Assembly: GCA_028703835.1 (NCBI GenBank)
Contig: JAQVMB010000005.1
Location: forward strand, 1 to 64,000
Direction of reading: 5' to 3'
DNA from: Candidatus Peribacteraceae bacterium
Lineage (GTDB): Bacteria; Patescibacteriota; Gracilibacteria; Peribacterales; Peribacteraceae
Length of the DNA stretch: 64,000 bases
Part shown: in pieces, positions 27,099 to 34,848 of the stretch
How positions within the stretch are numbered: position 1 is the first letter of the stretch
How the letters are laid out: the number at the start of each line of letters is the position of its first letter
The notes under the pieces: model-generated
Databases searched by the model: none
The model's input: the letters and a program-made list of their open reading frames with translations, nothing else
What the model was told of the DNA's origin: nothing
Position numbers and translations under genes: made by a program

Positions 27099-29078
27099 AT
27101 GGACATTGCCGTCCAAACAGGCGTCACGAAGACGACGAGCGGCACCTCCGTGCTGTCTCTTTCCCTGCGCTCGAAAGGCGCGGAGGAAGTGTTGTTGCTC
27201 CTGCAGGCCCAAGCGGAAGAACGGGCCGCCCGGACGCTGGAGGAAGAGTGCGAGACCGTCGTGCGGCACGCGCTCCTGGAGACCGAAGGGGAAGTGTGGA
27301 GCCGGCTGGACGGCGCGTTGAAGGAGATGAACGGCCTCCTGAAGGGATTGCTGCTGTCGCAAGCGGTGGAGGATGTGCATGCGATCGTGGCGGTGGCGGA
27401 GAAGGACGGGATGCTCCACGTGTCCCACGCGGGACGCGGCGAGGCGTACCTCGTGCGCGGCGGCACCGCGAGCCAGATCACCGAATACAGCCGGGGCAAG
27501 CCCTTGTCCGCATTCGTGCACATTTCCAGCGGGCCGCTCGAACCGGGGGATGCGGTGGTGTTTTCCACGCAGCGGCTGTTGCGGTCCTTCACGCCGGCGC
27601 AGCTCATGCAGATGGCGCAGCGGGGGGACCGGATGTTGCCGGAAGTGGTGGGACATCTCGACGGGGAACGGGAGACGGCCGCGGTGGCGGTGCTCGGTGC
27701 GGGAGGGCAGGCCATGGCCGAAACGCCGGCGGTCCGCAGTTCCCTCGCCCTGCCCAGCCGGAGGAGCGGCAAGCGCATGCCGGCGACGGGGCGGTTTGCG
27801 TCGTACGGCGCCCTCATCGGCAGGACATTGCGCTCCTTCACGCCCTTCCTGCTGTCGGCGGCGCGCGGCGCGCGGCGTTCCTTGCCTTCGTCCGCCGGGT
27901 TCATGCAGACGGTGCGCGCCAGGACCGAGCAATTCCTGGCGGACCTGCGCCATCCCCAACGCAAGCGGCGCGCCCACCTTCTCCTGTTGGCGGGAGCCGT
28001 GGCCGCGTTCCTCATCATTTTCCTGGTCGTGAAACTCACCGTCACGAGCCAGCGCAGCAAGACGCGGACGGAACTGGGCATTCTCGTGGAGCAGATCAAC
28101 CAGGAGATCAAGACGTCGGAGAATCGCCGCCTCGCGGGAGACGTGGACGCGGCGAACGACATCCTGCAGCGCGCCGACGCGTGGGCGAAGCAGGTGATGG
28201 ACAACGAATCCGGGCTCTTCCGGCTGGAGGCGATGGACCTTCTGGACCGCATCCGGACGAAGCGCGAGGAGATCAACAACATCGTCCGCCTCTCCCCGCG
28301 CGTGCTCGTGAACCTCTCGTCGAAAAACCCGTCCGTCAATGCGCTGGGGCTGGTGGGGGTGGCGGACGGCGAGTTCATCGCGTACGACCGGCAGAGCTGG
28401 TACCACGTCCTCCTCAACGGCGTGGACGACCCCAAGCCGCTGGCGGACGACGGCAGCATCATCGACGGCGCGCCTTTCCCGCGCTACAAGTCACAAGCGT
28501 TCCTCACCACGGGCAACGCGCTCATCGAATTGCAGGGCAGCCAACCGGTGCCCATGAAAACGGAGGATCCGGCGGGATGGGCGACGGGCAAGGACTTGGA
28601 GACGTACTTGCGGTACCTCTACATCCTCTCCACGGACAACCGCATCTACAAGTATGAGCGCCTCAGCAACCGGTACGGCACCGCCGTGCAGTACAACGTG
28701 AACGGCGACCTCTCGGGCGCGCTCGACATGGCCATCGACGCGAGCGTGTACGTCCTGAAGGAAGGAGGAACGGTGGTGAAGCTTTTCCGCGGCGAGAACA
28801 AGCCCTTCGTCATCCGCCATCTTCCGCCCGACGCGCTGAAGACGGCCGTGAAATTCGTGAAAGCGGCGGACAGCAACTTCTACTTCCTTGACCCGGCGAA
28901 GAGCCGCGTCATCGTCCTCGCGGACGGCAGCCCCGCCGACGAGGCGTCCTATCTGCGGCAGTACGTGCTGGAGGGTGAGCAGATCGGCAAACTGCAGGAT
29001 CTCTACGTGGATCCCGACGAGAGCCATCTCTACGTCGCGGACGAGAAGAGGGTGTATGTGATTGATATCGTGAAGTAG
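27099..29078 (+). CDS. membrane protein with degenerate PP2C-like domain and beta-propeller
   Basis: Residues ~1-210 look like a PPM/PP2C or SpoIIE-type phosphatase fold (VHAIVAVAEKDGMLHVSHAGRGEAYLVRGG ... PLEPGDAVVFSTQRLLRSFT). The expected metal-binding Asp/Gly motifs (RDGxE-type, GDSR, DG) are not there, so it is probably a pseudophosphatase. A TM helix (HLLLLAGAVAAFLIIFLVVKLTV) follows near residue 300. The C-terminal ~280 residues are extracellular beta-propeller-like (LGLVGVADGEFIAYDRQSWYHVLLNG...). The ATG is 9 bases after TAGCCT. A sensory or scaffolding role is likely. Confidence 0.75.
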   Translation: MDIAVQTGVTKTTSGTSVLSLSLRSKGAEEVLLLLQAQAEERAARTLEEECETVVRHALLETEGEVWSRLDGALKEMNGLLKGLLLSQAVEDVHAIVAVAEKDGMLHVSHAGRGEAYLVRGGTASQITEYSRGKPLSAFVHISSGPLEPGDAVVFSTQRLLRSFTPAQLMQMAQRGDRMLPEVVGHLDGERETAAVAVLGAGGQAMAETPAVRSSLALPSRRSGKRMPATGRFASYGALIGRTLRSFTPFLLSAARGARRSLPSSAGFMQTVRARTEQFLADLRHPQRKRRAHLLLLAGAVAAFLIIFLVVKLTVTSQRSKTRTELGILVEQINQEIKTSENRRLAGDVDAANDILQRADAWAKQVMDNESGLFRLEAMDLLDRIRTKREEINNIVRLSPRVLVNLSSKNPSVNALGLVGVADGEFIAYDRQSWYHVLLNGVDDPKPLADDGSIIDGAPFPRYKSQAFLTTGNALIELQGSQPVPMKTEDPAGWATGKDLETYLRYLYILSTDNRIYKYERLSNRYGTAVQYNVNGDLSGALDMAIDASVYVLKEGGTVVKLFRGENKPFVIRHLPPDALKTAVKFVKAADSNFYFLDPAKSRVIVLADGSPADEASYLRQYVLEGEQIGKLQDLYVDPDESHLYVADEKRVYVIDIVK

Positions 29079-29086
29079 GGATCGAA

Positions 29087-29170
29087 GGGCAAGAAAGGCA
29101 AAGGGGGCAAGAAGGTGATTAATCTATTTCTTTGCCCATATTGCCTTTTCTGCCTTTCTTGCCATTTCCT
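29087..29170. repeat. family H inverted repeat (GGGCAAGAAAGGCAA type)
   Basis: GGGCAAGAAAGGCAAAGGGG on the left pairs with TGCCTTTTCTGCCTTTCTTGCC on the right across about 35 bases. It fills the gap before the next gene. Confidence 0.65.
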
Positions 29171-29205
29171 TCGATTCCCTCTTCGCTTCCACTATCATTT
29201 CCTCG

Positions 29206-29598
29206 ATGAAAATCCTTCTCTTCGGTACCTTCGACCGCTTCCATCCCGGCCATGCGTACGTCCTTCGTGAGGCCATGAAGCGCGGCGATGTGACCGTCGT
29301 GGTGGCGCGGGACGCAAACGTGGAGCGGATCAAGGGGCGCAGGCCGCGGCAGGACGAGCGGGAGCGGAAGGCGGCCATCGAGGAGCAGTACCCCGCCGTC
29401 ACCGCGATCCTCGGCGATGCCACGGATTACCTGGCGCCCGTCCGCGCCGTGCAGCCGGACCTGATCCTCCTCGGCTACGACCAGCAGCTGCCCCCGGGCC
29501 TCACCGAGGCGGATTTGAACGTCCCTGTGGAGCGCCTTTTCCCGCATGAGCCGCACAAGTACAAGAGCAGCTTGCGTTCCGCGACGCGGGGCGAATGA
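29206..29598 (+). CDS. cytidylyltransferase-family nucleotidyltransferase
   Basis: The 130-aa single-domain nucleotidyltransferase has the HxGH-type motif (MKILLFGTFDRFHPGHAYVLREA) and a C-terminal SSLRSATRGE resembling the ISSTxIR-type motif. Size and motifs match glycerol-3-phosphate cytidylyltransferase or archaeal-type FAD synthase. DLILLGYDQQLPPG resembles the GYDQ block of the archaeal-type FAD synthase group. I cannot decide the substrate. TATCAT lies 7 bases before the ATG. Confidence 0.88.
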   Translation: MKILLFGTFDRFHPGHAYVLREAMKRGDVTVVVARDANVERIKGRRPRQDERERKAAIEEQYPAVTAILGDATDYLAPVRAVQPDLILLGYDQQLPPGLTEADLNVPVERLFPHEPHKYKSSLRSATRGE

Positions 29599-29685
29599 AA
29601 CAAGGGGAAATGGGAAATGCATGACAAAGCGCTGTCTTGCCATTCTCAATCCTCCATTTTTCTGCTATACTGTCTCGAAACCCAC

Positions 29686-29925
29686 ATGAAACTTCCTCTC
29701 CCCAAAAACCAGTTCGTGCGCCAGGTGCTCGGCGCCCTCGGCGGCTCGCTCGTCGCGCTGGCGTTGTATCAGGCTTACACGTTCGCCACGCCGCACCTCC
29801 TCGCCCTGCTGCCCGCGTCTGCGGCGCAGGAGCCGAGGCAGCCGAAGCCGGAGGATCAGCACAATGCGAAGCAGGAGGAGATCGCTCTGCGGGTGCAGGC
29901 TCTTCTGCACCGGAGCGATTTCTGA
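29686..29925 (+). CDS. small single-span membrane protein
   Basis: The 79-aa protein starts MKLPLPKNQFVRQVLGALGG, with one hydrophobic helix (VLGALGGSLVALALYQAYTFATPHLLALLPASA) and a charged tail (QPKPEDQHNAKQEEIALRVQALLHRSDF). TATACT 14 bases upstream fixes ATG 29686 against the longer track ORF. Function is unknown. Confidence 0.7.
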   Translation: MKLPLPKNQFVRQVLGALGGSLVALALYQAYTFATPHLLALLPASAAQEPRQPKPEDQHNAKQEEIALRVQALLHRSDF

Positions 29926-29984
29926 TCATTTCCGTCAGGTTGGGACTCCGAAGCCTGCGTCGGTTCCTTTCCGGAATGTTCAAT

Positions 29985-30100
29985 ATTCAAGAATACAAGA
30001 ATCAAGATAAGCGAAAAGAATCAAACGTTGTTACCATCGGGTATCTCCTGGATCTTGAAACCTTGGATATTGATTCTTCCTTCGCATTGTTCTTCGTCTT
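29985..30100. repeat. family F repeat, copy 2
   Basis: ATTCAAGAATACAAGAATCAAG is the complement of the unit at 26990-27045. The far arm is CTGGATCTTGAAACCTTGGA, then TTGATTCTTCC. About 40 unrelated bases lie between the arms. The stretch 29926-30151 holds nothing else I can identify. Confidence 0.65.
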
Positions 30101-30151
30101 GTTGAGGAAAAGGAAGGAGGGGTAGCATGATCGGCAATTCCCCCCTTTTCC

Positions 30152-31036
30152 ATGGTCGATTCCCTCGGGACACTCTCTTCCCGCAGCTGGGATTTTTTTC
30201 GTTCCCATCTCACGGACATCCTTCTGGGCGCGCTGGTGGCGGGTATCATCCTGGGCGTGCTGCAGACATCCGTCGTCGACAGGATGTCGCAGGGGGCGAG
30301 ACAGGGCTTGGAACGCATGGGGGTGGATCAGGAGCGCATGGAAGTGCTGCAGCAGCGCATGCAGGCGGGAGACCGGCAGGCCGCCGAGGAGCTTTCGCAG
30401 GAGATGCAGAGGGCGCTCGGAGGCCTTGCGGAAGACGGTGCGCTCAATGCCGTGCCCCCGGCCGTGCGGAACCTCTTCGGCGGCATGATGTGGTCGTTCC
30501 TCCTCTTCATGGCGGTGGCCACATTGGTGGGCGTCGCGTTCAACGGCTACGTGCTCGTGCTCGTGCTGGAAGGGAAGAAAGCGGGTGATGCGCTGTCGCG
30601 CCTGACAGGCCTCCTCCTCCCGCTGGTGGGGCTGGGGCTGTGGCTCATCGTCCGCACGTTCGTGTGGATCCCGGTCCTCGGCATCGTGCTCGCCATCATC
30701 CTGGGGCCGCGCTTCCTTCTGGCGCCGTTGCTGCTCGTGAAGGAAGGGAAGGGCGTATTCGCAAGCATGCGGGAAAGTTACGCGAGGACGCAGGGATACT
30801 GGGGCAAGATCTTCGGCAACCTGTTCGTCATCAGCCTGCTCGTTTCCCTCGCCGCGATGGTCGTGAATACGGCGCTGGGCGCGGTGATGGGCCATGCGTC
30901 ATCCTACGTGGAACCCTTCGTGCAGATGGTTGCGGGAGGGTTCATCGCCGTGTTCTCGTCATACCTCGGGCTCGCCATCCTGGGCGGCGGACCGGCGGTC
31001 CCGTCGCAGCCGGCACCCGGGCCCGTCGCCGCGTAG
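30152..31036 (+). CDS. polytopic membrane protein, unknown role
   Basis: The 294-aa protein has an N-terminal hydrophobic span (ILLGALVAGIILGVLQTSVV), then an amphipathic charged segment rich in Gln/Met/Glu (QERMEVLQQRMQAGDRQAAEELSQEM). Three or four further spans follow (WSFLLFMAVATLVGVAFNGYVLVLVL; LLLPLVGLGLWLIVRTFVWIPVLGIVLAIILG; LFVISLLVSLAAMVV). The pattern resembles YIP1/DUF-type small membrane families. No catalytic motif is seen. The prepilin peptidase gene is 48 bases downstream on the same strand. Confidence 0.75.
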   Translation: MVDSLGTLSSRSWDFFRSHLTDILLGALVAGIILGVLQTSVVDRMSQGARQGLERMGVDQERMEVLQQRMQAGDRQAAEELSQEMQRALGGLAEDGALNAVPPAVRNLFGGMMWSFLLFMAVATLVGVAFNGYVLVLVLEGKKAGDALSRLTGLLLPLVGLGLWLIVRTFVWIPVLGIVLAIILGPRFLLAPLLLVKEGKGVFASMRESYARTQGYWGKIFGNLFVISLLVSLAAMVVNTALGAVMGHASSYVEPFVQMVAGGFIAVFSSYLGLAILGGGPAVPSQPAPGPVAA

Positions 31037-31084
31037 GGGAGAGGTGTATCCTTGCCGGTGCCGATACATCCCCGCCGATCGCAT

Positions 31085-31846
31085 ATGACCGTCTTCCCCG
31101 TTCCTCCGGCATTCCTGGCGCCCTTCGCCGCCCTTGTCGGCGTCGCGCTCGGAAGTTTCGGCAACGTCCTCATCTACCGGGTGCCGCGGATGGAAGGAGT
31201 CGGCGGGCGGTCCCGTTGCCCGCATTGTTCCCGCGTCCTTACCGCATGGGAGCTCATCCCGCTCCTGAGTTTCGTCCTCTTGCGCGGGCGTTGCCGCGGT
31301 TGCCGTGCGTCCATCGCGCTGCTCTACCCCCTCGTCGAGCTGCTCTCGGGCGCCGTCTTCCCTCTGGGATTGTGGCTGTCGGGGTGGCAGGTTCTTCCCG
31401 GGTTGGTCCTGGGGACCGCGCTGTGGTTCTTCCTGCTCGCGGCGGCGATGGATCTGCAGACGGGATTGGTCTCCGATGCGTTCAGCATTCCTCTCCTCTT
31501 CTTTGCCGGGTTTTATGCATTCCAACATCCCGGCCTTTCCCTCTTGCCGGCCCTGATCGGCGGCGCGTTCTTCGGCGTGCAGTGGGTGGCGGGGGGGGGG
31601 GGGGGGGGGGGGAGTGCGGATGTGCTGGTAGGAGCGGCGATGGGATTCCTTGCCGGCACGGTGCCGCTCCTGCTCACGGCGCTGTTCGCCGCGTACATCA
31701 TCGGTGCGTGCGTCGCAGCCGTGCTCCTCCTCTCGGGCAGGAGGACGATGGGCGAACAGCTCGAGTTCATTCCCTTCCTCTTCGCGGGCACGGTGATCGC
31801 GCTCGTGTGGGGGGAGAGGATCGTGCAGGCGTATGTGGGAGGATGA
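31085..31846 (+). CDS. pilD: prepilin peptidase with 22-G tract
   Basis: The 253-aa A24 aspartic protease cleaves and methylates type IV prepilins. An N-terminal four-Cys cytoplasmic domain (CPHCSRVL ... CRGCRASIALLYPLVELL) is followed by membrane helices. The first catalytic Asp is in AMDLQTGLVSDAFSIP and the second in GGGGSADVLVGAAMGFLAG, although the usual GxGDxKL is altered. Immediately before the second motif the gene has 22 consecutive G (31591-31612), encoding seven Gly. A change of one or two G would shift the frame and remove the catalytic Asp. The pilus genes it serves are 6 kb downstream. Confidence 0.92.
   Translation: MTVFPVPPAFLAPFAALVGVALGSFGNVLIYRVPRMEGVGGRSRCPHCSRVLTAWELIPLLSFVLLRGRCRGCRASIALLYPLVELLSGAVFPLGLWLSGWQVLPGLVLGTALWFFLLAAAMDLQTGLVSDAFSIPLLFFAGFYAFQHPGLSLLPALIGGAFFGVQWVAGGGGGGGSADVLVGAAMGFLAGTVPLLLTALFAAYIIGACVAAVLLLSGRRTMGEQLEFIPFLFAGTVIALVWGERIVQAYVGG
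31591..31612 (+). repeat. poly-G tract (22 G) within pilD
   Basis: This is the longest homopolymer I noticed in the window. It lies in frame between two membrane helices, just upstream of the second catalytic Asp. Such tracts are classic slipped-strand phase-variation sites, but they are also where assemblers and sequencers err. Confidence 0.9.
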
Positions 31847-31850
31847 CGTG

Positions 31851-31889
31851 AAAAAAATAAGGCCTCAATCCAACGAGTGGAGAGGCCTT
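31851..31889 (-). terminator. intrinsic terminator of small RNA candidate 2
   Basis: Minus strand AAGGCCTC and GAGGCCTT arms close a 15-base loop and are followed by ATTTTTTTC. It may also help end the plus-strand pilD transcript. Confidence 0.75.
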
Positions 31890-31998
31890 AATATGCATCA
31901 GCCTTTACGGCCGGATTACCGGTCTCCGCCGGTATCTAATCCCGAAGTTCGGGGGACAAAAACTTCAAGATTAGATACCGAGGAGAGAAAGAGCTGAC
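31851..31998 (-). ncRNA. candidate structured small RNA 2 (~148 nt), divergent from smpB
   Basis: A perfect TTGACA promoter and a terminator bound a stretch without a good ORF. The centre is a 49-base hairpin with 11-bp GGTATCTAATC/GATTAGATACC arms and a GAAG/CTTC extension (31931-31979). Two short hairpins (CCGG-TAAT-CCGG; GGCC-GTAAA-GGCT) follow. GUCAGC near the 5' end can pair with GCUGAU before the terminator, closing a multibranch structure. It is not tmRNA, SRP RNA or a tRNA by any signature I know. Confidence 0.55.
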
Positions 31999-32004
31999 GG
32001 ACCA

Positions 32005-32032
32005 TTATTATCTCAAAATCCCAAAATGTCAA
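32005..32032 (-). promoter_or_regulatory. sigma-70 promoter of small RNA candidate 2
   Basis: Minus strand TTGACA (32027-32032), a 16-base spacer and TAATAA (32005-32010). The same spacing as for small RNA candidate 1. Confidence 0.65.
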
Positions 32033-32098
32033 TGTCCTTTGACATTCCTCTTGCAGAAGCCATTTGCGCATCCTCCGGCCGCTCCTACACTCTCCCCT

Positions 32099-32539
32099 GT
32101 GAAGGTTGTCGCACAGAACCGGCGCGCACGCTTCGATTATGAAATCCTGGAGACGGTCGAGGCCGGCGTCGTCCTCAGCGGCCAAGAGGCCAAGTCTTGC
32201 CGTGCCGGCCACGTGAACTTGGCGGGTTCCTACGTGTCGTTCACGGCCGGCAAGCCCGTGCTCAAGAAGGCGAAGATCGCACCGTACGCGTTCGCGGGTC
32301 CGCTCCCCGACTACGATCCCGAGCAGGACCGTCCGCTGCTCCTGAAGAAGAATGAGAGCGGGAAGCTGCAGTCCTCGGCGGCGGAGAAAGGCGTGTCCGT
32401 GGTGCCGCTGGAAGTGCGCGCGGGGAAGTTCATCAAAGTCCTCCTGGGCGTGGGGCGCGGATGCAAGACCATCGACAAGCGGCAGCGCATCAAGGAGCGC
32501 GAGGTGGGGCGGAAGATCAGGGAGGGGCGGGAAATCTAG
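32099..32539 (+). CDS. smpB: SsrA-binding protein SmpB
   Basis: SmpB carries tmRNA to stalled ribosomes. The 146-aa protein has the OB-fold core VVAQNRRARFDYEILETVEAGVVLSGQEAKSCRAGHVNL and AYFI-type central strands. The C-terminal tail CKTIDKRQRIKEREVGRKIREGREI is predicted to be helical on the ribosome. I choose GTG at 32099 over TTG 32039 because TACACT lies 7 bases upstream and the length then fits the family. The tmRNA gene itself is not visible in the window. Confidence 0.95.
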   Translation: MKVVAQNRRARFDYEILETVEAGVVLSGQEAKSCRAGHVNLAGSYVSFTAGKPVLKKAKIAPYAFAGPLPDYDPEQDRPLLLKKNESGKLQSSAAEKGVSVVPLEVRAGKFIKVLLGVGRGCKTIDKRQRIKEREVGRKIREGREI

Positions 32540-32590
32540 AGGGCGCGATGAAATTGACTAAATTGTATTTGAATATATAATAATATAAGT

Positions 32591-33556
32591 ATGAGTTCCC
32601 TTCAGGAATCAGTCCCATCGCCGGAGAAACAGCCCGCAGTGGCGAAAGATCAGCGGATGTTGACGGGAATGCGCGACGATCAGGCCGCTGCCATCCGTTC
32701 TTCCGTGGAGCGGAATCCGGTCGTTGCACGCCTGTTCGAGAGAGACGGACGTACTACCGAACATATGCAAAAACTTCTTTCATTATTTGGCATCGAGGGA
32801 TGCGGGACGGTGGAACAAGTGCGCGATGCCACGCAGCGGCAGTGGTACCAAGCCGGCAAGCTGCGCGCGGAAATCATCGAGCACCACGCTGAACACAGAG
32901 AACAGGCGCTATCGCTCCTCCGGCAGATGGGATTTTTCGACGCAGTCCACGCGGAGAGCAGGCGCTACGAGGAGGCGAGCGTCCTCGGCGCAACAGTGGT
33001 TGCCGTACGAAAGCGTCTGGCGTTTCTCATGCAGGAGTGGGAGCGGGGCGTACGGTTCTCGCGCCTCTCGTTCCTGGGGAGTGCGCGGCCGCTCTTGAAG
33101 GACAAAGAGAGCGAAGCAGTACTGCTCAATCCGCACAATGCGGAACTGCCGTTTCCGGATGGATGGACACCGGAAGCAGCGTTGCCGTCCAATGAAGCTG
33201 AAATGATGCGGATGGTATTAGAACAGGCAGAGGCTGCCGACACGCCTTGGCGCGGCGAAAATATAGTCACAGATGTCTTTTGTTCCCAGCCTCGACAGGG
33301 GCGCAATGCGAACACCGCCGATACATTGCGGGATCTGCAAGCCGCGAGGCGGACGGCGAAAGGAGACATCGTCCTCGTGAGTTCCCAGCCTTTCGTGCCG
33401 TTCCAGGATGTGCTCGCACGCAACACGCTTCCATTCGATTGCCGTATCATCACGGTCGGTCCCGCAGGGGGCGATGCCCTGCCCATTTCCGTGCATCTCG
33501 ATAACTTGGCGAAAATCGTATACGAAATCGCAGCGCGGAATGATCGGAAGGAGTGA
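32591..33556 (+). CDS. hypothetical protein, 321 aa
   Basis: I do not recognise it. It begins with a disordered head (MSSLQESVPSPEKQPAVAKDQ), followed by helices (RSSVERNPVVARLFERDGRTTEHMQKLLSLFGIEG) and a C-terminal alpha/beta part (TADTLRDLQAARRTAKGDIVLVSSQPFVPFQDVLARNTLPFDCRIITVGPAGG). The 'VLVSSQPFVPFQ' strand-loop resembles the DUF218/YdcF group, which is a weak suggestion only. TTGACT, a 16-base spacer and TATAAT lie 9 bases before the ATG, one of the clearest promoters here. AT content upstream is high. Confidence 0.75.
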   Translation: MSSLQESVPSPEKQPAVAKDQRMLTGMRDDQAAAIRSSVERNPVVARLFERDGRTTEHMQKLLSLFGIEGCGTVEQVRDATQRQWYQAGKLRAEIIEHHAEHREQALSLLRQMGFFDAVHAESRRYEEASVLGATVVAVRKRLAFLMQEWERGVRFSRLSFLGSARPLLKDKESEAVLLNPHNAELPFPDGWTPEAALPSNEAEMMRMVLEQAEAADTPWRGENIVTDVFCSQPRQGRNANTADTLRDLQAARRTAKGDIVLVSSQPFVPFQDVLARNTLPFDCRIITVGPAGGDALPISVHLDNLAKIVYEIAARNDRKE

Positions 33557-33618
33557 GGGGCGGGGTATGGTATGCGCAGGAGGGCTGTTTCTCAATGGAT
33601 ATTTGCCTGGAGCAGCTG

Positions 33619-33700
33619 AATGGAGAATTGATAATGGGAAGCAGGCGGGGCATCAGAACAACTGCCAACATTATCAATTATCAATTTTCCATTCTTCATT
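33619..33700. repeat. family A repeat, copy 2
   Basis: GAATTGATAATGGGAAGC on the left and TTATCAATTATCAATTTTCC on the right enclose about 30 bases. It stands directly before the recR promoter. Confidence 0.8.
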
Positions 33701-33721
33701 TTTTCTTCCATACTTCCATCG

Positions 33722-34318
33722 ATGTCCCTCCTCCCGCCCCAAATCACCAAGGCCATCGAGGAATTCTCCAAGCTCCCCGGCATCGGGCCGAAGTCCGCGG
33801 AGCGGTTGACGTTCCATCTCCTGCGCAGCAGCAAGGCGAATCCGGAGAATCTCGGACAGGCGCTCCTCAGCCTCAAACATGAACTGAAATACTGCCGCAC
33901 GTGCCAGATGGTGGCGCTGGAGGAACAGTGCGAGCTCTGCCGCAGCGGCGCGCGCGACCAGTCGACGATCCTCGTTGTGGAAGACCCGCTCGACGTCGTC
34001 GCCTTCGAGAAGGCCGGTTACAAGGGCAGTTACCACGTCCTCCACGGCGTCCTCTCCCCCATCGACGGGATGGGGCCGGAGCAGCTGAAGCTGCGGGAGT
34101 TGATCGACCGCGCGAAGCTGGGGGGCATCCAGGAAGTCATCCTCGCCATGAATCCGGATGTGGAGGGAGAAGCGACTGCCGCGTACATCCGTTCGCAGAT
34201 GCAGGCATTCGTGCCGAAAATCACGCGCCTCGCGCACGGTCTTCCCATGGGCGCGGACATCGAATTCGCGGACCAAGTCACGTTGCGGGAAGCGCTGAGC
34301 GGGAGGAGGAGTTTGTAA
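33722..34318 (+). CDS. recR: recombination protein RecR
   Basis: RecR works with RecF/RecO in loading RecA at gaps. The 198-aa protein has the HhH region (FSKLPGIGPKSAERLTFHLL), a four-Cys zinc finger (CRTCQMVALEEQCELC), a Toprim domain (STILVVEDPLDVVAFEKAG...VILAMNPDVEGEATAAYI) and the C-terminal Walker-like end. Length and order are standard. CATACT lies 7 bases before the ATG. Confidence 0.97.
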   Translation: MSLLPPQITKAIEEFSKLPGIGPKSAERLTFHLLRSSKANPENLGQALLSLKHELKYCRTCQMVALEEQCELCRSGARDQSTILVVEDPLDVVAFEKAGYKGSYHVLHGVLSPIDGMGPEQLKLRELIDRAKLGGIQEVILAMNPDVEGEATAAYIRSQMQAFVPKITRLAHGLPMGADIEFADQVTLREALSGRRSL

Positions 34319-34367
34319 GGCGATACCACCCGCTTCGGACAGTCTCGTCGGGTCTTTCTGCGGATAT

Positions 34368-34631
34368 TCATCCTTGTGCCTCACGGCACCCCCCTTCCTT
34401 CTCCGCCTTTTCTTTCGCCAGTGCCAACAAGTATTTTTTTTCTGCCGCAGTCTGGCCGGGAGTGAGATGGGTTTTTCCGCGTTCCCAGTCTCGATCCGAC
34501 CGGAAAGAATCCAAATATCGCTGCCAATATCGGGCCCTGCGGGCGGCAATTTCCGGATCAATCTTCTTTCCCTCCTCTGCAGAGTTTCCATTGGAGGACG
34601 GGGCTTCCTGGAGGTGTTGCTCAGTGGGCAT
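34368..34631 (-). CDS. small charged hypothetical protein
   Basis: The 87-aa helical protein is of unknown role (MPTEQHLQEAPSSNGNSAEE; KIDPEIAARRARYWQRYLDSFRSDRDWERGKTHL; AAEKKYLLALAKEKAEKEGG). A TTGACA box, 16 bases and CACCAT stand just upstream, 6 bases before the ATG, arguing that it is transcribed on its own. It converges with recR. Confidence 0.65.
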   Translation of the reverse strand: MPTEQHLQEAPSSNGNSAEEGKKIDPEIAARRARYWQRYLDSFRSDRDWERGKTHLTPGQTAAEKKYLLALAKEKAEKEGGCREAQG

Positions 34632-34778
34632 GCATCTATGGTGATATGTTAAATATACTTGTCAATCGGGAGGGAGGGGGCAGGGGTAGGGAATGAGATG
34701 GGGAAGCCAAAATTTGTGTGGGCATTTGCTGTGTCGGGAGATGGCATACTTGCATCTGGGATCAGATATTCATGCAAA

Positions 34779-34848
34779 TGGAGCAGGTATTTCTACACAT
34801 GGGAGCAGGCATTCTGCCCATTCGGGAGCAGGCATTCCTGCCTGCGGC
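34779..34848. repeat. three tandem family E REP units beside RAYT 1
   Basis: Units run GGAGCAGGTATTTCTACACA, GGGAGCAGGCATTCTGCCCA and GGGAGCAGGCATTCCTGCCT in tandem. The last abuts the stop codon of the transposase gene. The inverted mate is at 35306-35327 on the other side. Confidence 0.85.

Noticed and set aside
30002-30895. 297-aa minus-strand His/Glu-rich ORF
   Set aside because: Shadow of the plus-strand membrane protein at 30152-31036.
31851-31998. tmRNA or SRP RNA for small RNA candidate 2
   Set aside because: No tRNA-like ends or tag reading frame for tmRNA, and no GGAAG-type SRP apical loop.
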